64,000 bases of DNA from Caldifarciminota bacterium (GCA_020353055.1 CP070686.1:1846729-1910728); one strand, 5' to 3'; shown: positions 17,989 through 26,051, numbered from the stretch's first letter. The notes: generated from the sequence alone by a model not told the origin. A program made the numbers and translations.

Positions 17989-19047
17989 TCAGAGATAGAT
18001 CAGTTTTCGAAGTGCCTTCAATTTATCTCTCTCGCCTATTTTCGACTTCTTGACCGCTGATTCCAGGAAGGTAATCGATTGGTTATAGGTACTTCTGTCT
18101 ACGGGATACGGAAACCCATCCTTCCCGCCGTGGGCAAATGAGTATCTTGCAGGGTCACGGAATGAAGGACTGGCTCCGTACAACAATTCTCCTATTAGCG
18201 CCAATGCCCTGATGGTCTTCGGCCCCACGCCAGGAACGCCGAGCAGATCTTCGAAACTATACGGCGCTTGTTCATATGTCCTTAGCAAGATCTTATGTAA
18301 GTACTTCTTACTGATGTCCAACGTCAAAACCGGATGACGGCTTGGCATTCTCAATATCTTATCAGCCTGCTTCACTATTTTCTCAGGCTTATCTCGGGCA
18401 ATCTCAGTAACGCAATCGCGCGCAGCAGAACTCTCCTCCGCAACCATGTTGAGTGAATCCTGGTTCTGATCGCAGCAGACGGCAGTATGCGGTTCGCTTA
18501 CATACGATTCAAGGTCTAGAGACAACCAGTGATAACGCCGGGCATAGCGATTATCAGGATTCATGCCCTGCTGTACAACACTCCACTCGCCATCAGCCGT
18601 GAAAATGAACATATGATGGTAGAGATTGTATCCATCCTGGACACAGGCGTTGTCGACCTTTGCCGAAGTCTTCGATGCATGAACAAGTTTATCACCGTCT
18701 AGCGAAACGGCATCAGCAACTTGCTGAATTTGGAGTGGTGTTTTGCGCGACGCACCTCCCTTTCCGCCGCAGAAATACACTCCAAGTTCCCGGCTTATCT
18801 CTCTGGTACCTTCCTTCATTGCTCCGCACACGGTAGTAGTAACACCCGATGAATGCCAGTCAAATCCCAGCACCGAGCCGAATGCCTGGAACCAATACGG
18901 GTCAGACAAGCGACGCAAGAATTCATGACCTCCTTGTTCAACGACTATCGTTTCGATGATGGCACGCGCCAGTATAACCATTTTCTCAAATAGCCATCTG
19001 GGCGCACGTCCATGATGAAGTGGTAAATCGGCAACACCCGTTCGCAT
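17989..19047 (-). CDS. DUF763 domain-containing protein
   Basis: A 352-residue protein matching DUF763: N-terminus MRTGVADLPLHHGRAPRWLF, GFDWHSSGVTTTVCGAMKEG, SLDGDKLVHASKTSAKVDN and NLYHHMFIFT. A helix-hairpin-helix-like LLGVPGVGPKTIRALALI near residue 275 suggests nucleic-acid binding. The family is shared by thermophilic archaea and bacteria and has no established function; a nuclease or DNA-repair link is only speculation. The ATG at 19047 is 5 nt after a TATTAT -10 hexamer, so the mRNA looks leaderless. Confidence 0.88.
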   Translation of the reverse strand: MRTGVADLPLHHGRAPRWLFEKMVILARAIIETIVVEQGGHEFLRRLSDPYWFQAFGSVLGFDWHSSGVTTTVCGAMKEGTREISRELGVYFCGGKGGASRKTPLQIQQVADAVSLDGDKLVHASKTSAKVDNACVQDGYNLYHHMFIFTADGEWSVVQQGMNPDNRYARRYHWLSLDLESYVSEPHTAVCCDQNQDSLNMVAEESSAARDCVTEIARDKPEKIVKQADKILRMPSRHPVLTLDISKKYLHKILLRTYEQAPYSFEDLLGVPGVGPKTIRALALIGELLYGASPSFRDPARYSFAHGGKDGFPYPVDRSTYNQSITFLESAVKKSKIGERDKLKALRKLIYL

Positions 19048-19052
19048 GTAGC

Positions 19053-19081
19053 ATAATACAGTAATAGAATCACCTTGTCAA
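19053..19081 (-). promoter_or_regulatory. Leaderless-type promoter of the DUF763 gene
   Basis: TTGACA (19076-19081), 17-bp spacer, TATTAT (19053-19058), then 5 nt to ATG 19047. No Shine-Dalgarno. Confidence 0.7.
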
Positions 19082-19129
19082 TTCCCGTCGGTCAAAGCAT
19101 GTTTTTTTGGTTTAAGTCTCATAAAACAC

Positions 19130-19157
19130 TTTACAAAATTACAAATATTACTATAAT
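19130..19157 (+). promoter_or_regulatory. Leaderless-type promoter of the diguanylate cyclase
   Basis: TTTACA (19130-19135), 16-bp spacer, TATAAT (19152-19157), then 7 nt to ATG 19165. No Shine-Dalgarno. Confidence 0.65.
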
Positions 19158-19164
19158 AACTTTA

Positions 19165-20712
19165 ATGAAAAAGCAACTCATGCCGATATATGAAGCCCTT
19201 GTCATTATTCTGGGTATAGGCTTACCGCTGGCGCATGTCCTGGTCATACGCCCTGCTTTCCCTCCAATCACGGACAGCACCGTATTTATTCTCACGTCGA
19301 TCATCTGCGCACTCGTCTACATTTCTTTAAAAAACACCATCCTGTCATTCGAAGTCGTCATCTATTTCTTTATCCTGCTGGTATTCGGGAGCATAGTGGC
19401 CTCGGTCATGGCAATCATCACACTGCTGATCGTATGGAGCATGAAAAGTGTCAAATATATACTCAGAAAGGACCGGACCGAATTCTGGCTCACCATCAAA
19501 ACCGGATTCTACAATGCAGGTGTTTACGGATTAATGTACCTCTTTGCAGGCATTCTAATGGTGAACTATCCACGCAATGCACAATGGATTCTGGCGATAC
19601 CTACGGTGATAATCATCAATGAACTGTTCTTCTCACTGCATACTTTGTTGAAGGGACAATCCTACTGGACCTATCTAAGAGAAGAAGCAATCATCAGCGA
19701 CCTCATGGAAATGTTGATCTACCCGATCGGTATATCGATGACACTGCTCTATGATGAATACGGCCTTGTTTCAATAATACCACTGGCCATTAGCATTTCA
19801 GTCTTTTCGTATATTGGCTACCTCATGTCGCAATATCAGGATAAAATGAAGCAGAGAATCACGGAAGAGGAAGATCTTAATGAAATCGCCCGTAAACTGG
19901 AAGGTATTCTCGACTTCGAACAACTGATAGCAACCATATTGAGAAAAGTACGTTCGTTCATCGGTGCCGAAGAAGTGACGATCAGGCTCGAAGACCAGGA
20001 ACAGGGCATTGACGTGATGAGGAGCTACGACGGCAACCGAATCCGTAATCTTAACTTCGCCGTCCCTCCAAAATCGATCAACGCTGTCGAGCTGCCCCTG
20101 GTAACAAGAGAAAGGGAAATAGGCGTCTTAATCGTCAAACCAAAAGACCCACTCGACAAAGAAACGCTTGTCCTTCTGACGAACCTCGTGAAACACATCT
20201 CTCTCTGCCTGGCAAATGCAATGCTGTACAAGATCTCCATTGAAGACACTCTGACCGGGCTATACACAAGACGCTATTTTGAACACAAGCTGACCGAGGG
20301 TATAGCTGAGGTGCAACGCGAGAACGGGAAACTGGCAATCGTCCTCTTCGACATCGATAACCTGAAGGATGTCAATGATCAACTAGGCCACAAAATGGGC
20401 GACCAGGTGCTGAAAAATTTCTCGCAGATATTAAAGATTCATTCACGAAAGAAGGACATAATTGCGCGCTGGGGTGGAGATGAGTTCGTCGCAATAATCC
20501 CGGGCGCCACTGACGATGAAGCGCGTGTTTTTGGTGAAAGAATGAAGGAGTTGTTCTCGAACGAAACCTTCATCGCCGAGAATAAAAACATGAAGTGCAC
20601 CGTATCCTATGGGTCACTTGAGTACCACCTAAGATCGGCAATCCGCGACAGTGAGATATTTCACGAAGTGGACAAAAGACTGCTTTTGATGAAGAAGGCA
20701 GTCAACCGGTAG
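19165..20712 (+). CDS. Membrane diguanylate cyclase (TM region, GAF-like linker, GGDEF)
   Basis: A 515-residue protein. Six or seven hydrophobic helices fill about residues 5-225. A GAF-like region of about 230-350 follows (LDFEQLIATILRKVRSFIGAEE). The C-terminal GGDEF domain has an intact RWGGDEFVAIIPG active site near residue 435. RKKD sits exactly five residues before GGDEF and is the RxxD I-site for c-di-GMP product inhibition. It makes c-di-GMP from two GTP, and the membrane part probably senses a signal. No EAL or HD-GYP partner is in the window. The start at 19165 follows from the leaderless promoter; a 30-residue longer frame would start upstream of it. Confidence 0.9.
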   Translation: MKKQLMPIYEALVIILGIGLPLAHVLVIRPAFPPITDSTVFILTSIICALVYISLKNTILSFEVVIYFFILLVFGSIVASVMAIITLLIVWSMKSVKYILRKDRTEFWLTIKTGFYNAGVYGLMYLFAGILMVNYPRNAQWILAIPTVIIINELFFSLHTLLKGQSYWTYLREEAIISDLMEMLIYPIGISMTLLYDEYGLVSIIPLAISISVFSYIGYLMSQYQDKMKQRITEEEDLNEIARKLEGILDFEQLIATILRKVRSFIGAEEVTIRLEDQEQGIDVMRSYDGNRIRNLNFAVPPKSINAVELPLVTREREIGVLIVKPKDPLDKETLVLLTNLVKHISLCLANAMLYKISIEDTLTGLYTRRYFEHKLTEGIAEVQRENGKLAIVLFDIDNLKDVNDQLGHKMGDQVLKNFSQILKIHSRKKDIIARWGGDEFVAIIPGATDDEARVFGERMKELFSNETFIAENKNMKCTVSYGSLEYHLRSAIRDSEIFHEVDKRLLLMKKAVNR

Positions 20713-20838
20713 CCAAGGTCCAGCCTACTACATAAAACCCTTCACGAAAACTAAGAAAGAATCCTCTCTGTTTTTCGAAAAAGCAGTGGGAAAATCCGAA
20801 AGAAATGCGTCTGCGGTAAATAAAATACAGGATGATTT

Positions 20839-20887
20839 TTATCTAATCCGACGTTGGGTCAGTCTGACCTCTGGTGTATTGTAACGT
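20839..20887. repeat. Palindromic GGTCAG-T-CTGACC element after apt
   Basis: The region holds GGTCAG/CTGACC around 20853-20866, inside a wider GACGTT...AACGTC pair. It may be an RNA hairpin at the 3' end of apt or a remnant of a REP-like repeat. Related CTGACC words occur near 26239-26266 and 27853-27868. Confidence 0.35.
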
Positions 20888-21399
20888 CAGTACTGCACCA
20901 GGGAAAATACCTCGTATCCCTGCAGCTTTTCACAACCCTTGAGGTATGTCAAATCACTTATGAATACGCAAGCAACAACCTTGCCGCCAAGTTTCTCAAC
21001 CAACTTGCATGTCGCCTGAACCGTCCCGCCAGTCGCAAGAACATCATCAAAAACCAGCACCTTTTCCCCCCGGTCTATTGCATCTTTATGGATCTCAATG
21101 GTATTCTTCCCATACTCAAGGGTATAATCCAGAGAAACCGTCTCTGCCGGCAATTTGCCTGGCTTTCTCACCGGTACGAAACCGCAATCGAGTTTGTAGG
21201 CAAGTACGCCACCGAAAATATAACCACGTGCTTCTATCGACACTAGCTTATCCACCTTCTGGTCTTTGTACTTCTGGACTATCGTATCGATAACATATTT
21301 GAAGGGTCCGGGTTCTTTTAGTAGTGTGGTAATGTCCCGGAACATTACTCCTTTTTGAGGGAAATCCGGAATATCACGGATGTATTTTTTCAGATCCAT
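20887..21399 (-). CDS. apt: Adenine phosphoribosyltransferase
   Basis: A 170-residue type I PRTase. It has IPDFPQKGVMFRDITTLLK (adenine-binding N-terminus), SIEARGYIFGG, and the PRPP loop VLVFDDVLATGGT near residue 115. Reaction: adenine + PRPP to AMP + PPi, purine salvage in the cytosol. ATG 21399 with AAGGAGG four nt upstream is preferred over the GTG three bases before it. It is the third gene after the SLOG and acylphosphatase genes, separated by about 70 nt, and may share their transcript. Confidence 0.95.
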   Translation of the reverse strand: MDLKKYIRDIPDFPQKGVMFRDITTLLKEPGPFKYVIDTIVQKYKDQKVDKLVSIEARGYIFGGVLAYKLDCGFVPVRKPGKLPAETVSLDYTLEYGKNTIEIHKDAIDRGEKVLVFDDVLATGGTVQATCKLVEKLGGKVVACVFISDLTYLKGCEKLQGYEVFSLVQY

Positions 21400-21472
21400 C
21401 ACGCCTCCTTTCTAATCAAAAGGCTCAAAATGGTTCAGAAACGGCTGACATACGGCTATCATACTTCCATTT

Positions 21473-21742
21473 TCAATGCTGCAGCCGGAATTCGGTAAAT
21501 CCCTGCTCCTTTTCTGACCACTTGACTTTGACACCGGTCACGTGAGCCGAAACCGGACCGATGCGCAAATGGTCAATAAAATCCTTGATTATCCCCTTTT
21601 CACCTTCGGCGACAACTTCAACCGTGCCATCCGGCATGTTTCTAACGTACCCCTTTACATCATACAAACGAGCCTGGTTCAGTACAAAAAACCTGTAACC
21701 AACTCCCTGAACAACACCCTGAACAATAACCTCTGCCTTCAC
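21473..21742 (-). CDS. acyP: Acylphosphatase
   Basis: An 89-residue protein of normal family length. GVVQGVGYRFFVLNQA contains the active-site Arg, and GYVRNMPDGTVEVVAEG the catalytic Asn and substrate loop. It hydrolyses acyl phosphates in the cytosol. The GTG start overlaps the stop of the upstream gene (GTGA), so it is translationally coupled to it. Confidence 0.93.
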   Translation of the reverse strand: MKAEVIVQGVVQGVGYRFFVLNQARLYDVKGYVRNMPDGTVEVVAEGEKGIIKDFIDHLRIGPVSAHVTGVKVKWSEKEQGFTEFRLQH

Positions 21743-22197
21743 TCTGATATCGCTTCCAAAGCGCGCTCAACCGCCTCGCCTGGGTTCTTTGCATTGATGA
21801 TCGGACCTTCTATTTGCCATGTATCAATACCAATTACCGGAATGCCATACATCAAACAGTAGGCAATTTCTGTCAGCGTCCCGTACTTACCATCTATCGC
21901 AATCGCGCAGTCACAAGTACGGGCAATGATGAAGTTTCGTGCTTGGTTCATGCCAGTGACAATCGGGATATCGACATACGGGTTGGCGCTATCCTTTTCA
22001 GCAGTAGGCAGGATACCGATAACCAGACCGCCCGATTCCTTTGCACCCTTTGAAGCCGCGGTCATGATACCCCCCATGCCTCCAGTTATCAGAACTGCAC
22101 CATGCCCAGCAATAAGCGAACCAACTTCTTCAGCGATTTTGAGGTGTTCCTCAGTGGCCTCTGACCCACCGATGACAGCGATGATCTTTCGTCTCAT
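21739..22197 (-). CDS. TIGR00725-like SLOG/LOG-family protein
   Basis: A 152-residue Rossmann-like protein. It has AVIGGSEATEE at the N-terminus, ITGGMGGIMTAASKGA (phosphate loop), MNQARNFIIARTCDCAIAI, and GKYGTLTEIAYCLMYGIPV in place of the PGGxGTxxE of LOG enzymes. LOG proteins are cytokinin riboside phosphoribohydrolases; this TIGR00725 branch has no fixed function but probably binds or hydrolyses a nucleotide. Position next to apt and acylphosphatase is compatible with nucleotide metabolism. Upstream, TAAACT sits 5 nt before the ATG but no -35 is seen. Confidence 0.85.
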   Translation of the reverse strand: MRRKIIAVIGGSEATEEHLKIAEEVGSLIAGHGAVLITGGMGGIMTAASKGAKESGGLVIGILPTAEKDSANPYVDIPIVTGMNQARNFIIARTCDCAIAIDGKYGTLTEIAYCLMYGIPVIGIDTWQIEGPIINAKNPGEAVERALEAISE

Positions 22198-22315
22198 GAA
22201 TTAGTTTATCGTATTGTTCTTCCGGTTATCGAGCATCCTCGTTCCACATAGTGGAACGGGACACGACATAGATTTCATTAGTGCAACCTTTCACTATTAT
22301 GCTTACGCAAATCGA

Positions 22316-22389
22316 TCGGGGCGGTGGGATTTGAACCCACGACCTCATGGTCCCGAACCATGCGCGCTAAACCACTGCGCCACGCCCCG
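22316..22389 (-). tRNA. tRNA-Pro (CGG)
   Basis: A 74-nt cloverleaf on the minus strand. Acceptor CGGGGCG pairs with CGCCCCG, D stem GCGC/GCGC, anticodon stem CATGG/CCATG around loop TTCGGGA (anticodon CGG), and T stem GTGGG/CCCAC. CCA is not encoded. Its 5' end (22389) abuts the pcm stop codon (22390-22392) with no gap, so it must be cut from the pcm transcript or start inside pcm. Confidence 0.93.
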
Positions 22390-23043
22390 TTATTCTTTCC
22401 AACCTTGCTTACCCAGTAACGGTACAAAGGTACACTCGAATAACTCCTTACGGAATATTCTTCCCCTCTGCTTTGTCACCAGATTCAGAGTCTGAAAACT
22501 CTCACTGCCGACTGGAACAACCAATCTACCCTTCTCAGCCAACTGTTCAATCAAAGCATTAGGCACTTCAGGTGCTCCGGCAGTGACTATTATCCCATCA
22601 TAAGGAGCATACTGAGGCCAACCGAGGCTGCCGTCACCGATCATGAAAGCAATATTCTTGAAACCCAATTTGTCCAGTTTGTCGCGTGCTTTCTCTTTCA
22701 ATGCCGACAATCTCTCGATTGTGTATACCATCTTACAAAGCAACCCAAGGATCGCCGTTTGATAACCAGAACCAGTACCTATCTCAAGTACCGTATCATC
22801 AGACTTCAATTCCAGGAGTTCGGTCATCACCGCAACCATATACGGCTGCGATATCGTCTGCCCGTGACCGACCGAGAGCGGATAGTCATTATATGCTTGA
22901 TGAACGTATATCTTATCAACAAAGGAATGCCTCGGCACCCGCATCATGGCATCGATGACCCTCTGGTCTGCCACGCCGCGGGCGACAATCTGTTCTTTTA
23001 CCATTCTTTCCCGCTCGTGCCGCCATTCCTGTATCTCGATCAT
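22390..23043 (-). CDS. pcm: Protein-L-isoaspartate O-methyltransferase
   Basis: A 217-residue PCMT. N-terminus MVKEQIVARGVADQRVIDAM, PRHSFVD, GHGQTISQPYMVA and the SAM site VLEIGTGSGYQTA near residue 82 are diagnostic. It methylates isoaspartyl residues so that damaged proteins can be repaired. The ATG is about 9 nt after a TATTCT -10 hexamer, giving a very short leader without Shine-Dalgarno. The stop codon directly touches the tRNA-Pro gene. Confidence 0.95.
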   Translation of the reverse strand: MIEIQEWRHERERMVKEQIVARGVADQRVIDAMMRVPRHSFVDKIYVHQAYNDYPLSVGHGQTISQPYMVAVMTELLELKSDDTVLEIGTGSGYQTAILGLLCKMVYTIERLSALKEKARDKLDKLGFKNIAFMIGDGSLGWPQYAPYDGIIVTAGAPEVPNALIEQLAEKGRLVVPVGSESFQTLNLVTKQRGRIFRKELFECTFVPLLGKQGWKE

Positions 23044-23052
23044 CGTCCCATT

Positions 23053-23080
23053 AGAATAGCCGAAAAGCGTCAGAAGTCAA
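23053..23080 (-). promoter_or_regulatory. Promoter of pcm-tRNA-Pro
   Basis: TTGACT (23075-23080), 16-bp spacer, TATTCT (23053-23058), 9 nt before ATG 23043. Leader length would be only a few bases. Confidence 0.6.
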
Positions 23081-23105
23081 TGCCAATTTTTCCCAAATTT
23101 CACAT

Positions 23106-23324
23106 TTGGCTAAAAAATTGAGCATCCCGCAATTTGTGTGCGGGGAGCCACATTTATCCGCTTCGTCTATTTGGCTAAAAAATTGAGCATCCCGCAATTT
23201 GTGTGCGGGGAGCCACATTTATCCGCTTTGTCTGTTTGGCCGAAAAATTGAGCATCCCGCAATTTGTGTGCGGGGAGCCACATTTATCCGCTTTGTCTAT
23301 TCGGCTAAAAAATTGAGCATCCCC
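23106..23324. repeat. 65-bp tandem repeat, three full copies plus a partial fourth
   Basis: Units begin at 23106, 23171, 23236 and 23301, exactly 65 bp apart, with only a few differences. Each contains CCCGCA, 7 nt and TGCGGG (23126-23144 in unit 1) and an A6 run that reads as T6 on the minus strand, so each resembles a terminator module in the surE direction. The fourth copy diverges after GAGCATCCCC into another hairpin. The period is not a multiple of three, so no protein repeat is encoded. The whole 23044-23432 interval is otherwise non-coding. Confidence 0.9.
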
Positions 23325-23354
23325 AGTCCGCCCTTTAATCAGGCGGACGAGGGG
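23307..23354 (-). terminator. Strong hairpin behind surE (variant fourth repeat unit)
   Basis: GTCCGCC (23326-23332) pairs with GGCGGAC (23342-23348) around a 9-nt loop, extended by CCCC/GGGG with a small bulge. On the minus strand a T6 run follows 8 nt after the CCCC/GGGG base. It lies about 80 nt after the surE stop and probably terminates the glycosyltransferase-surE transcript. Confidence 0.5.
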
Positions 23355-23432
23355 AGCAAAGCGCCGGGGCACCGAGTGCGGGGTATCATCAACAAAACAA
23401 CTGTGTCGATCGGGAATAATCCAACTGCTTGC

Positions 23433-24173
23433 TTACCCGGATTTTCCTCCAATGTATTCATCCAGGTTTTGCATTACATCGTAGTCGGTTAAATCCAATT
23501 TCAAGGGTGTAATTGAGACGTAATGCTTGTCGATCGCCTTGAAATCGGTGTCATTATCGGCCCGGTATGACAGTACACCGTCAATAATTGAATATATGAC
23601 GTTTTTCTTCTCTCGATCCCTTATTACTTTATCTTTGTAAATACGTTTTCCCATCCGAGTGATTTTCTCGCCCTTGATCTTGCCATTAGGTATATTGACA
23701 TTGAGGATAATATCATCCCTCTCCGATGCGAGGACCCGGCTGATCAAATCACATGAGTATTTCACTGCGTTTTCAAAATCACAGATTGCATCAACCGCGA
23801 TCGAAATGGCCAGTGATTTTATTCCCATGCTCGCGCCCTGTAATGCTGCAGCAACGGTCCCCGAATAAAAAACATCGCTGCCCATGTTTGGACCGTGGTT
23901 TATCCCCGATACGACAAGATCGATCTTCATTCTCATCAAATCATGATACGCCAGAAGCACGCAATCAGTAGGCGTACCGCCAACAATGTAGAACCTATCA
24001 TGAAGCTTCTCTACTCTTATCGGTTTCCTCAGTGTCAATGAATGACTTGCGCCGCTCTGCTGCGCACTCGGCGCGACCACAAAGACGTCATGTTTCTCTT
24101 TTAGTTCTTTGTATAAAACCTGCAAACCTGTCGCGTCGTAACCGTCGTCATTGGTCAACAATATCAGTGCCAT
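23433..24173 (-). CDS. surE: 5'/3'-nucleotidase SurE
   Basis: A 246-residue SurE phosphatase. LTNDDGYDATG carries the metal-binding Asp-Asp; APSAQQSGASHSLTL, GGTPTDCV and SGINHGPNMGSDVFYSGTV complete the active site. It dephosphorylates nucleoside monophosphates and some polyphosphates. The start overlaps the upstream glycosyltransferase by 10 nt, showing an operon. SurE is often next to pcm; here pcm is the next gene downstream beyond the repeat array, under its own promoter. Confidence 0.95.
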   Translation of the reverse strand: MALILLTNDDGYDATGLQVLYKELKEKHDVFVVAPSAQQSGASHSLTLRKPIRVEKLHDRFYIVGGTPTDCVLLAYHDLMRMKIDLVVSGINHGPNMGSDVFYSGTVAAALQGASMGIKSLAISIAVDAICDFENAVKYSCDLISRVLASERDDIILNVNIPNGKIKGEKITRMGKRIYKDKVIRDREKKNVIYSIIDGVLSYRADNDTDFKAIDKHYVSITPLKLDLTDYDVMQNLDEYIGGKSG

Positions 24174-24838
24174 AAAAACCTCACTGCCATATTGATGAAT
24201 CTAACCGTGTCGACTAATGGATTTATATGACTCTTCTCGCTGCCATATATCGTGCTGACTGGTACAAATCCGATTTTGAATTTTTTCCTGGCTGCCTTGA
24301 TCACCATTTCCGATTCGATTTGATATCTATTTGTCTTCAGTTCAATTTCATCAAAAATCTTCAAATCTACATACCGGAAACCGCACTGAACATCTGTAGT
24401 TCGCACACCGGATAGTAACGACACAACAAGATTCACGGTCCGATTTGTCAGCAGTCGGTCCAGAGGCATACTCTTGGTTATATCCTTACGTGCCCCGATT
24501 ATGACGTCATGACGACCATTCAATTCCATGAAAGCGTCGATTTCCGATACCCTATGCTGCGCATCGGCATCGACAACAACAACCTTTTTGATATTCCTCT
24601 TTCTTGCATTCTCGAAACCATTTCTCAAGGCGGCGCCCTTGCCCAGGTTTTTTTCGTGGTTGAGCAGAATAACACCCTGTCTGTTCACAATTTCTCCGGT
24701 TCTATCTGATGAGCCATCATTAACAACGATTACGTTATCTCTTCGGAATCCGTAATCGACGAGGTCATCTATAACAGAAACAATGGTCTTTTCAGCGTTA
24801 TACGCGGGAATTACAGCACCGATATTTCTTAAATCCAC
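24164..24838 (-). CDS. Family 2 glycosyltransferase (DPM1/polyprenyl-phosphate type)
   Basis: A 224-residue GT-A enzyme. It has AVIPAYNAEKTI at the N-terminus, VNDGSSDRT, NLGKGAALRNGFE, and VVDADAQHR with the metal-binding DxD-like site near residue 92. No membrane helices are present, as in dolichol/polyprenyl phosphate sugar transferases of the soluble type. The sugar is unknown. GTG 24838 is chosen because it lies 5 nt after a TAGAAT -10 hexamer in the leaderless arrangement seen elsewhere; the TTG two codons earlier overlaps that hexamer. It is cotranscribed with surE. Confidence 0.87.
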   Translation of the reverse strand: MDLRNIGAVIPAYNAEKTIVSVIDDLVDYGFRRDNVIVVNDGSSDRTGEIVNRQGVILLNHEKNLGKGAALRNGFENARKRNIKKVVVVDADAQHRVSEIDAFMELNGRHDVIIGARKDITKSMPLDRLLTNRTVNLVVSLLSGVRTTDVQCGFRYVDLKIFDEIELKTNRYQIESEMVIKAARKKFKIGFVPVSTIYGSEKSHINPLVDTVRFINMAVRFLWH

Positions 24839-24843
24839 ACCCA

Positions 24844-24871
24844 ATTCTACTGCTGTGCGCTAGGAAGTCAA
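24844..24871 (-). promoter_or_regulatory. Leaderless-type promoter of the glycosyltransferase-surE operon
   Basis: TTGACT (24866-24871), 16-bp spacer, TAGAAT (24844-24849), then 5 nt to GTG 24838. Confidence 0.65.
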
Positions 24872-24918
24872 GCGCCTCAAGACATACAATATCATTGCAC
24901 CTGAATCATATCTACCAC

Positions 24919-24953
24919 CGTCATTGCGAGGAATGATGTGACTAAGCAATCTC
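24919..24953. repeat. Dispersed-repeat-like sequence (GTCATTGCGAG...GCAATCTC)
   Basis: The ends GTCATTGCGAGGAATG and GACTAAGCAATCTC have the form of a short palindromic repeat common in many bacterial genomes (ATTGC and GCAAT arms). It lies in the non-coding stretch between the divergent glycosyltransferase and purN promoters. Only one copy is seen in this window. Confidence 0.4.
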
Positions 24954-25056
24954 AAAAGCTCAGAGCCAACACAACATCAGCACTTTGTTATTTCATCATT
25001 GGAACCTATCTTCTCATCGTTGGGATCATCGATGCGCAACATCATGAAGTATCGTC

Positions 25057-25084
25057 TTGACTTCCCCGTGCGGTCGGATAGAAT
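25057..25084 (+). promoter_or_regulatory. Leaderless-type promoter of purN
   Basis: TTGACT (25057-25062), 16-bp spacer, TAGAAT (25079-25084), then AAGCC and ATG. The stretch TAGAATAAGCCATG nearly equals that of purC. Confidence 0.7.
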
Positions 25085-25089
25085 AAGCC

Positions 25090-25701
25090 ATGAAAAATAT
25101 TGCCGTACTGGCTTCAGGAAGGGGTTCAAATTTGGAGGCAATAATCAAAAATATCGAGAACGGCACGCTCCAAGCGAATCTCGCCTGTGTGATCAGCGAT
25201 AACAAGGATGCGCGTGCCCTGCAGATCGCCCGCGACCATGGATTCAAAGCAATATGGTTGGATCCCGGGCCGAAAAAGACCTGGTTGTTACCGGAATTCG
25301 AAGAAAATTACGTTAAGACTCTGCAGGAACATAAGGTAGATCTGATTTGCCTCGCTGGTTTCATGCGGATCATCAAGAAGCCTTTACTCGAAGCATTCAA
25401 AGGTAGGATTATCAATATACACCCGGCATTGCTGCCATCTTTTCCCGGCCTCGATGTACAGCGAAAAGCGCTTGAATACGGTGTGAAGTTTTCCGGATGT
25501 ACGGTACATTTCGTAAACGAGGATGTTGATGCCGGTGCTATCATCACGCAAGCCGCAGTACCGGTGCTCGACGAAGATACACCTGAAATACTCTCGGCGC
25601 GGATACTGAAAGAGGAACACCGGATCTACACCGAAGCCATCAACCTTATTGTTTCGGGCAAATACCGGATCGCGGGACGGAGAGTAATAAAAACTAGTTA
25701 A
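25090..25701 (+). CDS. purN: Phosphoribosylglycinamide formyltransferase PurN
   Basis: A 203-residue folate-dependent GAR transformylase. It has VLASGRGSNLEAII at the N-terminus, the catalytic NIHPALLPSF block (Asn/His) near residue 107, and VNEDVDAGAII with the catalytic Asp near 143. It transfers a formyl group from 10-formyl-THF in step three of purine synthesis. It has its own leaderless-type promoter and stands alone, away from purF and purC. Confidence 0.96.
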   Translation: MKNIAVLASGRGSNLEAIIKNIENGTLQANLACVISDNKDARALQIARDHGFKAIWLDPGPKKTWLLPEFEENYVKTLQEHKVDLICLAGFMRIIKKPLLEAFKGRIINIHPALLPSFPGLDVQRKALEYGVKFSGCTVHFVNEDVDAGAIITQAAVPVLDEDTPEILSARILKEEHRIYTEAINLIVSGKYRIAGRRVIKTS

Positions 25702-25912
25702 AGGGTTGAGGTTGAGATGCTGGTTCATTTCTGCATTTGACATCCATGCCCCGGCCATGATTGGGGCAGTTGCCCCAAATGCGTATGACATAGAAAGTAT
25801 GAAAACAATACGGGTCCCTACACGGCGGAGACTGTAATTGTTGCGATGTAAATCGCCGGGCAGGGGGATTCGAGGTCTCCAATAAGTATTGCGTTTGGCA
25901 AACTTTTTGGAG
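25702..25912. other. Non-coding stretch between purN and tRNA-Val
   Basis: About 210 nt with no convincing gene or promoter. Possible frames have no ribosome site or recognisable sequence. Confidence 0.4.
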
Positions 25913-25937
25913 ACAAGGGGGATAAAGTCCCCCTTGT
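25913..25937 (+). repeat. Perfect hairpin immediately before tRNA-Val
   Basis: ACAAGGGGG (25913-25921) pairs with CCCCCTTGT (25929-25937) around a 7-nt loop. It ends 3 nt before the tRNA. It has no T-run, so it may be a processing signal or a repeat rather than a terminator. Confidence 0.6.
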
Positions 25938-25940
25938 TAA

Positions 25941-26014
25941 GGGCGGTTAGCTCAGTTGGTTAGAGCGTCGGTCTCACATACCGAAGGTCATGTGTTCAAA
26001 TCACATACCGCCCA
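25941..26014 (+). tRNA. tRNA-Val (CAC)
   Basis: A 74-nt cloverleaf. Acceptor GGGCGGT/ACCGCCC perfectly paired, D arm GCTCAGTTGGTTAGAGC, anticodon stem TCGGT/ACCGA around CTCACAT (anticodon CAC), and T stem ATGTG/CACAT. CCA is not encoded. It marks the edge of a short orphan-gene region. Confidence 0.95.
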
Positions 26015-26051
26015 TGCGAAATACACTTGTATTTGTTGTGTAATACAAAGG

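Noticed and set aside
23106-23324. CRISPR array
   Set aside because: The whole 65-bp unit is repeated; there are no unique spacers and no cas genes nearby.
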